A stretch of 64,000 bases of DNA, taken from Spizellomyces punctatus DAOM BR117 (taxonomy: Eukaryota > Chytridiomycota > Chytridiomycetes > Spizellomycetales > Spizellomycetaceae). The notes under the pieces are model-generated. The model worked only from the letters and a program-made list of their open reading frames with translations, was not told the DNA's origin and did not search any database. Below are positions 32,776 through 45,100 of this stretch, one piece after another. Within the stretch, counting starts at the first letter, position 1, and every line of letters begins with the position of its first letter. The stretch lies in the NCBI RefSeq assembly GCF_000182565.1, contig NW_015971538.1, positions 1,732,983 to 1,796,982 of the forward strand, written 5' to 3'. A program made the position numbers and the translations under genes.

Positions 32776-33738
32776 ATGAAGGCAATTCTTGTCTCGCTGT
32801 TCCTGCTGGGAGCTATCGTGGCTCCCATCGCAGCACTCAATACTTTTACTCTCTATGTCCCTGCTCGTACCGAGCTTTGCTTCAATGAGTACTTGCAACA
32901 CAAGGACAGACTGGATCTCTCATTCGAAGTCGAGGAGGGTGGGAATCTAGATATTGACTTTGTGGTGGGTACAGCTATTGTTCGTCTCTGGTTTTTCATT
33001 TGGCAATCTTACATGTACTGATTTGGTCACTCAGATTTACACGCCTAGCTCAAAACCTCTTTACTCGCTAAACGGTGAATCGTCCAGTCACTTTGGCTTC
33101 AACGCCGAGGCGGAAGGAAAATATGTGTATTGTTTTGGCAACAAGGTGCTACTCTTTTCTACTTCAACATCTTTTGTCAGTTTCTGATGATATTGCTTTC
33201 AGATGTCATCCATGGTTGAGAAAAGGCTTTCATTCAGCGTTCATGGGCCGGACGAGAGATGGAAAATTGAGGAGCTAGAGATGAAGCAGAGCATTGGTAA
33301 GTTTTGTACAGAGTAGCAAGCATGTAATGGTGCTATGGACATGCGAACGAATCTCTGAACCCTCCTCGCGCTTCAGATGACCCGACCGAGACACTCCAAT
33401 CTGAGATTCGCGTTTTGGACGCGGGTATTCGAGCTATTCAAGACGAGCACGCGTTCCTGATGCAAAGAGAGCGAAGACATCGGCAAAGTATGTGTGGGGT
33501 GTTTTGTGATTTCAGATTACTTTTACCAATTGTTTGCAACCACAGCCGCGGACAGTACTCGATCCCGCGTTTTGTACTGGACGCTTCTCCAGACTGCAGT
33601 GTTACTTGGGGTGTGTTATTTTCAAGTGACCTATCTTAAAAAGTAAGTTTATGCTTGCGTTTGTGATTTAGGCAGGCCCCTAACGAAATGCAATGCATAT
33701 GCAGGTTCTTTGAGATGCGAGGGGGCCGCATTGTATAG
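32776..33738 (+). CDS. p24/EMP24 family cargo receptor
   Basis: p24 proteins cycle between ER and Golgi in COPI/COPII vesicles and help load cargo such as GPI-anchored proteins. Six exons give about 210 aa. A signal peptide (MKAILVSLFLLGAIVAPIAA) is followed by the GOLD domain with its two cysteines (ELCFNEY and YVYCFGNK). A coiled-coil segment (RVLDAGIRAIQDEHAFL) precedes one membrane helix (YWTLLQTAVLLGVCYFQVTYL). The short cytosolic tail begins KKFFEMR, the FF-type coat-binding motif. Subfamily (alpha, beta, gamma or delta) was not decided. All introns are short and in phase. Confidence 0.92.
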
Positions 33739-34586
33739 TTGCAATAGAATTCCTGATGCCTCATAGGAGTACAATGCTACCTTTCTCGGTTATATACAGC
33801 CACAGAAGCATACTAACAGCCAGTTGGATTTTGGAAGGACCCCATTCGCCAGCTAGGATGGGAACTTTCGCCAGCTAGGATGGAAAGATGCTTTTTGTTA
33901 TTTGGAGCCCGCCTTTACACCATAGTGTATGTGGGGAGGCTGATAAATGGGGGGGCACGAAAACTCGTACTTGTAAAGAAGGATGTGGTGCTCTGTCTCA
34001 GCGGAATCATTTATTTTGAGTGCTCCCAAACATGAACAGATATCATTGGTCCCTTGTTTGGGATTTGGGGAATTTGGGACCTTGGTTATGGGACCACGTG
34101 ATATCCCAGGAATCAAAGTAGGTATTTCTCTCGTGCAAGCAACTTTGGAGTGTGAGTTGTTTATGCCAAGGGTTCACTTTGTTTTATATCATTTATATAT
34201 CACGTGTATTAACTACTCTCTCACACACTCTCTTGAAAGAGAAGAAGAGATGAAACATACAAATTTTCACACTAGAATGGTTACTACTTGAGGGACATTG
34301 AACGGTGTTGCATTTGTAGGACAATTTGTATCGTAGGGAATGATGGAGCCATGGATATGAACATTTGATTAAAGGCTCTCTTGTTTTCCCTCCCCTTTTT
34401 ATTCCTTTTATTGTACGATATTTCATAGTAATAATCATAGTAATAGAGAACAAAGGTGAGATTGTTGTTGTTGTGTGTGAGATGCCATCACTCGTTTAGT
34501 TGACAGCTGTCTCTGCATTTCCATTGAAAAAGAGTTTCAACAACAGTAAGGTCTTGCCCCAACCTGCAAGAGGACAAAGGGGCGGG
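33739..34586. other. Intergenic region upstream of the 7TM receptor
   Basis: About 850 bp. It includes a 17-nt direct repeat with a 22-bp period (33845-33883), CT/GA-rich runs near 34215-34250 and no convincing reading frame. The receptor promoter should lie at its right end. Confidence 0.5.
33845..33883. repeat. Short direct repeat
   Basis: The 17-mer TTCGCCAGCTAGGATGG occurs at 33845-33861 and again at 33867-33883. Only two copies were seen. It may be a small duplication or paired factor sites. Confidence 0.6.
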
Positions 34587-36659
34587 ATGCGCGCCTTCCT
34601 GCCTTTTGTTCTTGTTTGCCTCACGTTTGGCACAGTGCATGGACAAGGTAAGGACTCGATTCACTGTGCTAGAGTCTTGTTGAACTTTTGGGACTCTCTG
34701 TTGAATGTATGCGTTTTTCCTTGCAATAGCCAACAATGACACCCAGACAACAGCACAGCCTTGTGCCGTACCTCTCGTTCCTATTCCTCCTTCCTTCACC
34801 CCTTCCTTCATGTCCGCTTGCCATCCAACCCTCCGATGCTGTCTTCCTTGTCCGGCTACCGACTATCTGTACCCTCCAAACGTCATTATAGATAATCAAC
34901 GCACAATGGGCATCTTGCGCATCATATCGGGCACGGCTGCATTCCTCGTCTCCGTCTCATACCTTGTTCTCCCTGGCAAACGAGAACACCCTCGTGTCTT
35001 TGTGCTATACATCAGTTTCCTACTGGCAATATGGCACTGGATAGGAATGAGCTATTTTTTTGGTGACAAAGGACACAATGTCTTTTGTGCAAAGGACGGC
35101 GTGACGAGGGCGACTCTGGACAACAATGCCTTTTGTGCGATACAGGGCCTAACAATGATATGGGCAAGCATTGCTCTGACTTGCTGGGGACTGGTGGTCG
35201 TTTTGAATCTGCATTTGGTATGTTGGTGTGCCACTGTCTATACTCGTAGTGTGGAGGTAAATCTAATCAACGTCAAACTCTTGGATTTTTTCATCAACAG
35301 CAACTCGTGTGGTCAAACGCTGTTCTGGAGCGACTAAAGTGGGCTCCCCACTTGTTCTCCTGGGCCATCCCTACCATTGTAGCCGCTTGCGCGATAATCT
35401 CTCCTGCTGTCCAGTACGGTGGTGGAGGATTATGTTTTGTGCAAACATACAAGGGACGGTGGATTTTTTTTGTGCCAACCGGGATCCTCTGTACTAGTAT
35501 CTTTTTGATCCATACTGCCACCACTGTGTGGCTATGTCGGAAGGCACGCTGCTGCGGTAGAAGAAAGCGGAAACCTCTGCTCAAAGAAATCGAAGGCGGA
35601 CTAGGGAGTATTCCTAGAGATGCTGCAAACTCGACTCTTCTTGATCTCGATCGCAACTTGACGGGTATACCATCGACACCTCCGAAAGCGGCAATCCTTA
35701 AAAGAACAAGCCGCGCGACGTTCACAGGCGTGAGCAAGTCATCAGATAGCTTACTTCAATCGGTCGGCTCGCTCACTAGAAAAGTGTCAGTAAAGCTTTC
35801 TGGCGTAGGCACTGTTCAAATACGACTCATAGGTGTCGGAATGATCGTGGTTGTTATCGCCACGGTATACGGTCTGTCGTGCAGCCTTGACAAAACTCAA
35901 ATTAGCGGGTTTTTCAAAGCAAAGAATGCCGAACAAACACCCGCCGAGGACCTTGTAGCCTGTATGCAGACAGCCCTGACACAGCAACCGCCATTGTCGA
36001 GCAGCCAAGTTTTTGACATCTGTAAAGCTCTCATAAAGCTAAAAAGAGGAGTGGTCTTTCCTAGTCCGGAGAGATGGATTGCAACCGAAGTCATCCTCTC
36101 CCTTCCTGGCCTTTGCCTTTTGGTCATGTTAGCGAATAGTCTTGGAAGAGACTGGCGAAATTGGTGGAGCACGAAACGTGACGCGGGAGGTGGTACGAGA
36201 GGGGACAAAGATGCGTTGGAGTTGAGACCCTACAAATGGGAACGATCACCATCGCCAACATCAACGAGGTCCACAAAAGGGCTACTGCCACAATCCGTTT
36301 CCCCACCACTCGCGAAATCCCAGCTATCCACATCGTTTCCAACACAATATTCCGAATCCCTGTCGGACCTTTCCTCATCAGAATCAACGTCACTGCCACA
36401 TATCACCATCCCAGCTGCTGCTAAAACTCCTGCCACACCCAACACATTTACCTCACTAGTGCCGGAGACGCCGTCGACAGCCATTGGCGAATCTACCTCC
36501 CAAGGCACATTTTCGACAAGTTCAGTTGGCACACCTGTTTTGGTTCCCTCGAGCTCATCCATTCCAGTAGCTCCTGGCTTTGAGCGAGTCGCACACGAGC
36601 CAACGATAAGTCACCCTTCTGAACAGGAGGTGTATGGACCAACCTTTTCTCCCTGGTAG
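34587..36659 (+). CDS. Frizzled/Smoothened-like 7TM receptor (fungal FSC type)
   Basis: Three exons (34587-34647, 34730-35217, 35301-36659) total 1908 nt, 635 aa. A cleavable signal peptide (MRAFLPFVLVCLTFGTVHG) leads to a short Cys-rich ectodomain with CHPTLRCCLPCP, then seven hydrophobic helices: about residues 105-125, 132-155, 178-205, 222-240, 250-277, 360-382 and 440-465. This arrangement, without the large Frizzled cysteine-rich domain, matches the Frizzled/Smoothened-like sans CRD receptors described from early-diverging fungi. The third cytoplasmic loop is long and Ser/Thr-rich, and the C-terminal 170 residues are a disordered Ser/Thr/Pro tail rich in possible phosphosites. Ligand and signalling partner are unknown. 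Confidence 0.78.
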
Positions 36660-36836
36660 AACTGATAAAGTTGCGTAGAACCGACCGATAGCATAGACCT
36701 TAAACAGCGTAGGCCGCACGGTTGCTCCGATATGTAGACCATACCGACTTTTTTTTTGTAAATCTCTAGTTTCTCTGTATATACTTTTTAGAATACACAC
36801 CCGTCATTCGTGGGAGCACTTTGTTTGTATTGAAAT

Positions 36837-38523
36837 ATGGCTAAGCCACCTTCATCGGTGGGTTTTCGAGCAGTCCGTTGCTGGAAGATCCTACCGACCT
36901 CAGTGATGCATCCGCATAATAACTCAAGCTTCGACCCTGCGCATATAACACGCACACAACAGGAACGCTATGCTCGTGCATTCCAACCTACTCCAAAGGC
37001 GCAGGATCCAGCAAATGAAAGTGATGACAATGAACAACTCGACGACACAGTCGAACGAACAATGTCCCGCCGGGAACAACCCTCTGGATATCTTGACCTC
37101 GACGCTCTAGACCAAACTACCATGGACAAGCATTTACCAGAGTCCAATATAGGATATCGGTTAATGCTCAAAATGGGCTGGACGAAAGGAAAGGGACTTG
37201 GAAGGGAAGGCGACGGTTCGTATTGCAGATTGTCACCTTGAACAGAACTGACAATTGTCTTACGAGTATTGTTTTTGTTTTTTTGACTTTTTAGGACGGG
37301 TGGATCCCGTACGCATCATTGTAAAGGAAGATACTCTTGGAGTTGGAAAAGGCGAGGAACTCGATACTTACCATTCCGAGAGCACATCAAAACGGAAAAT
37401 GCTGGAAAGTGAGAAAATCGCAGAGGAAACTCTGGAGGAAAAGACAGCGCGAGAGGTACGGGAAGCTTCTATACTTTAAGTATATGAAAGGGGAAAGATT
37501 CAGCGCACACCAGATCCTATCGGATCCAACAAGTTTAGTGTTGGGTTTGCTCTGGGGTCCAGTTTTTTGCCTGCATCTGTCCTTCTCCAAAGTTCTGTGC
37601 TGCATATCCTTGCGTCGAACAGTGTACTTTACGTTTCCCTCCTTTCCATTCCATGTTTTCGGTGCTGCCTTTTACATGTTCCGCACGCGTCAATTTCCGA
37701 ACGACTTGTCACGACGTGAATTGATGAACATAGGCCAAAATTCAACGCGACCAAGCCATCAAGGAGGAAATCAAAACGGTCACATCAGCGTTCTACTGTG
37801 ACATATGTCATAAACAATACCGGAAGATTGCAGAGTATGAGACTCATCTGTCTTCTTATGATCATCATCACAGAAAGGTTTGGCATTGGGCAGTTGTTGC
37901 TTTCATGGAGCAAGTCTCACATGGAATGTATCTCCCAGCGGTTTAAAGAAATGCAGAATATGTCCAAAAAGGGCACACTACCTGGGACGGTTAAACGCAA
38001 GCGTGAAGACAAGGAACGTGCCAGAGAAGAAAAAGAACTGCGTCGGTTGCAGGAGGCGGCTATGGCTAAGGAGCGGAACAAGGGCGGTGCAAGTTCAAAT
38101 GCTGGAGTTGCGCCTGATATCGTTTCAGCTTTGGTGGTGGAGAAAAGTGCTGCAAGTGAATCGGGGGGTTGGAATACCTTGCCAAAAGCGTCAACAGACA
38201 ATGGCAATGAATCCGCCTCGTCACTACCTGGCAACGGAGATGCCGCCCAAAAACAGACGGGGGGATGGGCACCGATATCAGAGACTACCTCGGGCAGCGG
38301 CTGGACAAACGCTGAGGACTCTCCACAAAACGGAAAGGCAACCGGTGGCTGGTCATCTATCGACGAGACTTGCCAGTCACAAGCGGAAACGTCGGCAAAG
38401 AATACGCCCGCTGCACCAAGCGAACCCCCCTCGGCGCCGTCGGCACCCAAACTAGCTTTTGGATTTGGATCCAAAAAACCGGGCAGTACTGGTTTGAAAT
38501 TCTCTTTCGCGAAAAAGGGGTAG
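36837..38523 (+). CDS. G-patch and C2H2 zinc-finger protein (GPATCH8-like)
   Basis: Four exons (36837-37215, 37295-37455, 37734-37877, 37939-38523) total 1269 nt, 422 aa. A G-patch spans the first junction (NIGYRLMLKMGWTKGKGLG, then GDGRVDPVRI). G-patches commonly activate DEAH helicases in RNA processing. A single zinc finger follows at about residue 200: FYCDICHKQYRKIAEYETHL with SYDHHHRKRFKEM, close to the finger of GPATCH8/ZNF804. The C-terminal third is low complexity with repeated GGW segments (SGGWNTLP, TGGWAPIS, TGGWSSID). A second in-frame ATG at 36906 (MHPHNNSSF) is an equally good start. The second intron is 278 bp, much longer than its neighbours. Confidence 0.85.
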
Positions 38524-38637
38524 AGCTTTAGGAATTTTTTTTTTGGTGTAAACGTTTAATCAAACAGTACTATGGCCTGAGTAAAATGTGTGCGAATATC
38601 GGGTTAGAATTACACACAGATGACAGATTGCTTTCCA

Positions 38638-38886
38638 CTAAGGAAATGGCTGGGAAATTGCCATTCCTTTTTGTTTGACAAAGGAACCAATCTGAACACC
38701 AATCTTTGGTGCAGCACACATCCATGTGGGTGGGTCACGACTGTAAAAGTGTTTGCATCCCATCGACCCATCCAACTGGATGTGTATTCGACAGTTGGTA
38801 GACGCTGACCAGTCTGCTTGGATGGGGGCTTCACCACAGCCTTGTCTATACACTTGAAGGGCACTGCCAAATGCCAAAATACTTTC
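38638..38886 (-). CDS. Possible terminal exon of an unknown gene
   Basis: A frame of about 80 codons reads LAFGSALQVYRQGCGEAPIQ and then contains three further Cys plus several Trp, before stopping at 38638. Composition is coding-like and hints at a small Cys-containing extracellular domain. The frame meets a stop upstream and no first exon was found. It may be part of a gene whose 5' end was missed, or chance. Confidence 0.25.
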   Translation of the reverse strand, partial: ESILAFGSALQVYRQGCGEAPIQADWSASTNCRIHIQLDGSMGCKHFYSRDPPTWMCAAPKIGVQIGSFVKQKGMAISQPFP

Positions 38887-39098
38887 ACAACGCGATTCAT
38901 GTTAGATATCTGCTGCTCCTGCTTTCGTCTTTTCTGTCAGAATATGATTAGTACGCCCTGTTACTACACCAAATGTTTATCCAAATTTTAGTTTTTTGCT
39001 GTCGAGAACTATGGAATCTTTTGCCGATCGAGACTACACAAAGCAGATGGCAAGTTGCTGCACAAGGGTTGAAAATCGCTAAAAGCACTTTTTGACAG

Positions 39099-39354
39099 CT
39101 AATGACTGTGCCTCCTGCGCGTTTCCTCCGCTCTGATCTTTCTCAACTTTTTCTCAACTTTTTTTTTTTTTGCCAGATCTGATGCCATGTCTTGTTTGAT
39201 CTGGGGTATCCCACTGTCCAGAATGCGGGGGTATCTGATATACTGGTTGCGTGGTGGGTTGTTTTCGACGAGATGTGAAAGACGTGTTTTGCGGAGGGAC
39301 AAACGGGTTCGTCATAAAGATCGCGGACATTGGCTGTTCCAGCGTTAGTGACAA
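39099..39354 (-). pseudogene. Possible small gene split at a poly-A run
   Basis: One frame starts at 39354 (MSLTLEQPMSAIFMTNPFVPP), continues as a Pro/Gln/Thr-rich sequence and ends soon after a 12-base A tract. A second frame across the same tract continues VEKKLRKIRAEETRRRHSH to a stop at 39099. Changing the tract length by one base would join them into about 85 residues. Either the assembly has a homopolymer error, the gene is broken, or both frames are accidental. No family is recognised. Confidence 0.25.
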
Positions 39355-39360
39355 GGCAAT

Positions 39361-40984
39361 ATGTTCAACTGGATTTACGCACCACTATCAGCACGGCTTT
39401 TGCTGCGATCCCGAAGCAAGCGAACAAGTGAGACCGAACGGACCGAACAAGAACCAACACAAAGTCTTCGACATGCAGCATCTGCGCCGAATTTAGGCAA
39501 CAGTGCACAGTGCCGGACGAATCTAAGGGACCGATTGTCTCCCATTTTATCTTCTTGTTCCATTATTGAGCAAGTTAATTTGGAGACGACTGGGTTACCT
39601 CCTTATAGCTTTTTTTCGCACGGTCCTGGTACACCTTCCCAAGCAAGCCTAGACGAACCTCCCCCGTATCCCTCCCTATGCAGAACAACCATGTTGGGCT
39701 ACCGTGCCTTTGATTCCCCCGAGAACAGGTATGTTTACAAGGAGAATCTGTACTGTTTCAACATGATGATTTAGTTTTATTTTTTATTTCGACTACACAG
39801 TACATGCGTCATCCGAGTGCGTGATGCAGGAGACTTTTACGTCCATCAAGAGTATTTGGCTCCATACAGTGCCGTATTCCGTGACTTGCTTGACCCAACT
39901 CATTCTTGTCATCAACGGACGTTACGAATGAGGGCTGGGCGGGATGTTTTGTATTGGGTTATGGATCATGAAAACTTTTCTGGTTCTCTGAGTAATGTGC
40001 AAATGGATGGGAAGCGAGTATCTTTGACAGGTTACATGCAGACAGAACACTCATTGAGTAAAAGTGGTCAACCAGAACAGTATGATGAATCCCACGATGC
40101 TGACGATGAAGATGAAGACATGTCATCACCATTCTATCCCTCCCGTATGCTGATCACCAAATCCGCCTTTTGGGTACACCTCCGTCGATACAGTCAGCAA
40201 ATAAATAGCCCCGACCGTCCGTACAAACGATCCGTCTTCCGTACTAAGAACCGAGATTTACCTCGTCCAGTCCTTTACCTCTCCATTCCACGGCCGTCCA
40301 TGTTCCTCCCGCTATTGAAATGGTTGTATACGGGAAATCATCGGGCGTTGTTTATTGAAATTGGGAACGCTTCAAGTGGACGAGAGACTGCTTTTTTTGA
40401 TTTATTACGGAATGCCCAGGCTTTGGGTGTTTTTAACGAGTTTTACGAAATCTTGGCGGTTTACTTGCTAAATGTGAGTGTTGATTGGAAGAGTATATAA
40501 AATTAATTTTTGGCGCCGGACAACTCTAATGAGTATCTTTACTTAGTGCCCTGATATAACCGTGTGCGACCGGTTTCGCAAATCCACGGTCCCTGTTCAC
40601 CTTCTCCAAAGCTTTTTCGGACGCTGCAATTGGAGCGATACAGATAAACTGGCAGTCTTACTTTGGTGGTCTCGCGACGCCAAATCAATGCCCCAGTCCT
40701 CACAACTCGAAACGGTACACTCCTCATCCACCCACACACAACGAAGACGGACATGGGAAGGATGTTCGGAAACCATCGGTCTGTCCTCTACGCACAATAT
40801 GCAGATAGAGGAAGAGCTGTTTTTGCTCTATATCGATTATTCGGCGGTGCCAAGGCAGCATTGTGATGAGTTGCGGAAAATGTTGCCTGATACTTATGAA
40901 AGGATTGTGGTGAATGCACTAAAGTGGTATGTTGGGGCTCAACTTGTCGTGGACGATGCTAATAGGCGGAGCATTGAGGACTAG
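39361..40984 (+). CDS. BTB/POZ-domain protein
   Basis: Three exons (39361-39728, 39801-40473, 40547-40984) total 1479 nt, 492 aa. After a Ser/Pro-rich N-terminus, the junction of exons 1 and 2 opens a BTB-like fold: TCVIRVRDAGDFYVHQEYLA and PYSAVFRDLLD, then, after a long insertion with an acidic patch, LPLLKWLYTGNH, which matches the BTB helix pair. BTB proteins often act as cullin-3 adaptors or form dimers. The C-terminal part is helical and resembles a BACK-like region, with no Kelch repeats. The large insertion inside the domain is unusual. The cellular target is unknown. Confidence 0.72.
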
Positions 40985-41140
40985 CTTCACATGATATCGT
41001 AAATACATTGTAGACTCTAGACTGTATCCATTTATTGTATTTAGTGTAAATCGCCTTACCCATGGCCCGTTAGATCGATAACTTTTAATAGCGCTCCCAA
41101 ACTCTATTCCACACTATGTACATGATGTTTTTCGTCCCAA

Positions 41141-41955
41141 TCACGCTTTTGCTATCTTGATTTGAAATGTACCTGAAAACCCCGAGAACCGCAACATTAG
41201 AATTACATATCCAACCATATGAACAGCGCACGCACTCCCTACATTGCGGTATCGTAGACACCTCAGCAATAACCACACTAGCGACACCAAGATTTGCAAG
41301 TGCCCCTCGGATCAGTCCACATGGAAACGCAAGATACTTGTCATGCAATCTTGGATGTCAGTATCGCAGATATGAAAGAAAGCGCAGAACAAATACGTAC
41401 AGCAAAGGCTTGTCGACTAATTTCGGCGCTTGAGCCGTCAGACGACATGCGGAGGAACCAACGGAAATTATTATCTGTCAACACATATACACCCTAATAA
41501 AAGTTTCATTAATAACATTATGGAAGCGAAAAACTGGTTCCCCATTTCTAGATAAGTTTTTTCCTACAACCAACCCGATGATTCGTCTTGAGGTTATCAA
41601 TCTGTTTCTTAAACAGCGCAATCCAATAATCCTTGCAAATGAATTTAACAGCATCTAGGGTATCAAGGAATCGTGGTCTATCTCTTGTTATTCTATCAAA
41701 ACAATAATTCAGTTCACCGCAGCTTCATTTATTCTCGCGTAAAAGCCAAGATGCTTTTTTTGGTGTGACTTACCGTTCAACCATAGCCATACCCACCCGA
41801 TACCCCAAACTCTCCAACTTGAAATACGCCGCCTCCTTGTCGTTCTCGGTCTCGGTTGGTGATTTGTGCATTACATCCACCATTTCCAAGACGAGAAGAT
41901 CGAATGCGGATTCTGCGACCAGGCGGCGATCATCTTGGCCTAGAATAGCTGACAT
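41141..41955 (-). CDS. TRS33: TRAPP subunit TRAPPC6/Trs33
   Basis: Trs33 is a small core subunit of the TRAPP tethering complexes, exchange factors for Ypt1 and Ypt31-type Rabs at the Golgi. Five exons run from 41955 to a TGA at 41141. The Bet3-like fold is evident: [53 protein letters not shown] and [18 protein letters not shown], each a close match to the TRAPPC6 pattern. The last exon encodes TFQIKIAKA. The fourth exon acceptor was placed at GACAAG because this alone keeps the frame. The gene is divergent from DNAI3 with about 200 bp between starts. Confidence 0.9.
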
Positions 41956-42154
41956 TTCGGTTGTGACAATCTCGAGGATGAGATGCCAGGACGGTTACGT
42001 GGAGTAAGCGGTTGTGGCTTAGCTTGGAACGCGCTGACATGTTGAGGGAATAAGCAAGCGGAGGTTGGTTAAAAACTGTTGGGTGATTGTAGATCCCCAT
42101 TTCACTCTACGGCAAACCTGTTGAGAACGTCCCTACGATCGCATATAATTGAAA
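41956..42154. promoter_or_regulatory. Divergent intergenic region (TRAPPC6 / DNAI3)
   Basis: About 200 bp must hold promoters for a housekeeping trafficking gene and a flagellar gene. No X-box or other ciliary motif was identified by eye. Confidence 0.35.
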
Positions 42155-45100
42155 ATGTCAGATTCAGGTGCACCGATACCGAATGACAGCGATCCGACAA
42201 GTAGGGGAGGGACAACGACTAAATCGCGAACCCCATCCCGCGCCAACATTGTCAAATCCTCGTCCCGTGCCGCATCTAGAGTATCATTACGAGCTGGTGC
42301 TTCCGGCGTCGATCTAAGACCTGGTTCAAACGCCGATAGGGATTTGGGCAAGCGGGCTAAAAGCAAAGCATCCATTCGGGGTGCCGCTGAGAGTGAGGAT
42401 GAAGGAGCAGGAACTGGAGGGAATGGAGCTGGGGGGGAAGATACGGGTGCAACTACTGCTGGACCAGCCAATCCACCAGCGGGAATCTTTCCCCTATTTT
42501 TGACCACTATGACGCAGGATTTGTTTAAAGTACGGGTCGGGGAGGACGTGACAGCAGAGAAGCCCATCAAAATGATTCCCAAAGCAGATATTCTGAGTGA
42601 TTTGCAGGCAAGGCTTGCTATTGGGGATTTTTATCCTGCCAAACAAGCTATTTTGGTACGTTTTTCTTGTGTTATCTCAGACACTTTGAGAGCGGTATAT
42701 ATTCAAAATGCGGGTTTCTTTATTCAGGATTTTCCCGGCGAAGAATTCCTCCTCCACTACGATGCCGAGTTTAAATATGGACAAAACTTTTATCTTTGCG
42801 TGGATATGGATGCCATGGATGCCATTCTCCGGGTACGATCATACATTAATACGCCCCATCTTTGTTTACCCATCTAATATTCTTAGTCAGCCTGTCATGG
42901 AAGAAGTACCACCAGATACAGCAGCCGAAGTCAAACGTCCGGCATCACGTAAAAAATGGGAATCACTAGGAAGCGAGAAGGAGGTGGAATCCGATTGGGT
43001 GGTAAAAAACCGCGATTTGGTTGGTACGCTTGCTACTTGCCATGATTTTCTCAAACTCTCGATCAACTCATCTGTTCAACCTATTACTAGATAAACGTTC
43101 GTGTATCACGCCGACGGAGACATTTTGGAGCACGATGCAAATTCGGCGATCGAGATGCTCATGATGGGTTTTTAGAGTGTCGACCATTCAAGGATCCTAA
43201 TTATGATATTTCGAGGATGGAAATTTCGGAGGGTGTTCAGGTAGTTTGCCTTCTCTTCGTGTTCAGCTTCTGAAAATATTGTTTTTTGACACTCTTTGAT
43301 TGTAAGGCGGTACCTAGTCTGGTAGAAGCTGCTGTGCAGACTGCATGGTATGTTCTTTGCATGCATTCCTGTAAACGTTGTCCATACATTTAGGATTCAT
43401 CCCGGCATAGGTTCCGGCCGCTCAATTTTGCGGTTCAATACGAACCCATTACAATGTCTTCCCAAGAAAAGGACGCAATCATGCAATCAGATGAAATTGA
43501 GGATTTCGTACAAGCAGTTTCAATACGGTTGGTTCAAGGTCTACATACTTGTTGTGAACATGTACACAGCGATCTTGACTTTGCTCCGCGCGACAAAAGA
43601 TTCGAAAAAGCACTACAGCAAAATAGTATCGTGAACATTTTCCAAGATGATTATCAAGAGCTTGGGGAAGAAGACGTGACGCTCGAACAGGGGCCACATA
43701 CATACCTTCAGGTTTGTGTTTTTCATTTTCCAATGTTTCACATTTTCATTGCAACTCAATTAATCATTTCTCGTTAATGAACGCATAGGAGTACCAATCC
43801 TTCACGGACCTCAAACACAGCAAAGACCGGTGCATATCCTGCGTAGACTGGCATCCTACCATCAAAGGTACCCTTGAATCGGTATCGTTTTCGAAAATTT
43901 GGAACTCTGTTAATATACTTTTAGGTGTCGTGGCGATATCCTGCACGGAACGAATGACCTTTGACGAACGCGTGGAGAAGGGCCTGTTCTTCAAGTCACG
44001 AAAGTCTTTAATCTTGGTGTGGAGCTTTCACGATCCCATTCATCCCCAGGTACTCTTCTTGATTTCCTGCTCATATTCAGGATATAAAAATGTAATTGGC
44101 TGCTTTCCCTTGGAGCTTAGTTGATCTTGGAAGCACCAGAAGATGTCCAATGCTTCCAGTTCAACCCTCACGATCCCAGTATCATTGCCGGAGGTTGTAT
44201 TAACGGACAGGTAAATCGTATAGTCTTGTATTCAAGATATCCTCGTGTACACAAAGCTCACACTCCAAAACAGATAGTGCTATGGGACATATCCGAATAC
44301 ACCGATAAACTCAAAACGAGTCGTAAACCTGGTCGGAGCGATACCAGCACCGACGAGGATGTGAACTCCTTATCGGGTACTGAAGAGCGGGAGCGCGTCA
44401 CGGATACGTCCGTGTTGCATTGGGTAGCTGTTTCTTCGATTGAATTCAGCCACCGGAGTGGCATTACTGACATTCAGTGGTTGCCGAGGAATATGGAGGT
44501 ACAGTATTGCGATTACCTTGGTTTACTAGCCTCTGAGACTTCGAACTAACCCATCAGCTGTATCTGCTCAGTTGAGCCATACGGGCGAGATCCTTGAAAA
44601 AGGCGAACACGGGCATCGGGAGCTAGTCACGACTTCGGTAGACGGTCAAGTCGCGTTCTGGGATACGAGATATAAAAAGGATTTTAAGGCTCTGGATCTC
44701 GTGTGGAGGCCGTTTTTGCGGGTAGGATATCCTTCTGGTCGTCGATGAACCTGCAATGTCTGAGATTGTTGGTTGATTGCATATTAGGTTCCCCTGAGCG
44801 CAATGGACAACACCTTTGACTACAGCTTAACCAAAATTAGTATTCGGAGGGTGTTGGCCGACAAAGGGACTGCAACTACGGACCCAACCCAATCGGATGC
44901 ATTGACAGAAGTAAAACCGGAAACATTTTCTTCCAAATTCTTTTGCTCGACGGAGGAGGGGGATCTAATTTACGCGGATTGGGTCGCTGAAAAGGCCAGT
45001 GAGGAGAAAGGTTTGTGAATTCACAGTCGAATGCTCTACTACCATTTCCCCATCTCATCAAACTGCTGTTTTCAGCATCAAGAGTCGAGCACGCCTTCAG

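Larger units (their letters stand above)
38524..39360. other. Region with two doubtful minus-strand fragments
   Basis: About 840 bp between two plus-strand genes. On the minus strand, a Cys-containing frame ends at 38638 and lacks a convincing start. Another pair of frames at 39099-39354 could be joined only by a length change in a 12-base A run. Both are listed separately. Confidence 0.4.
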
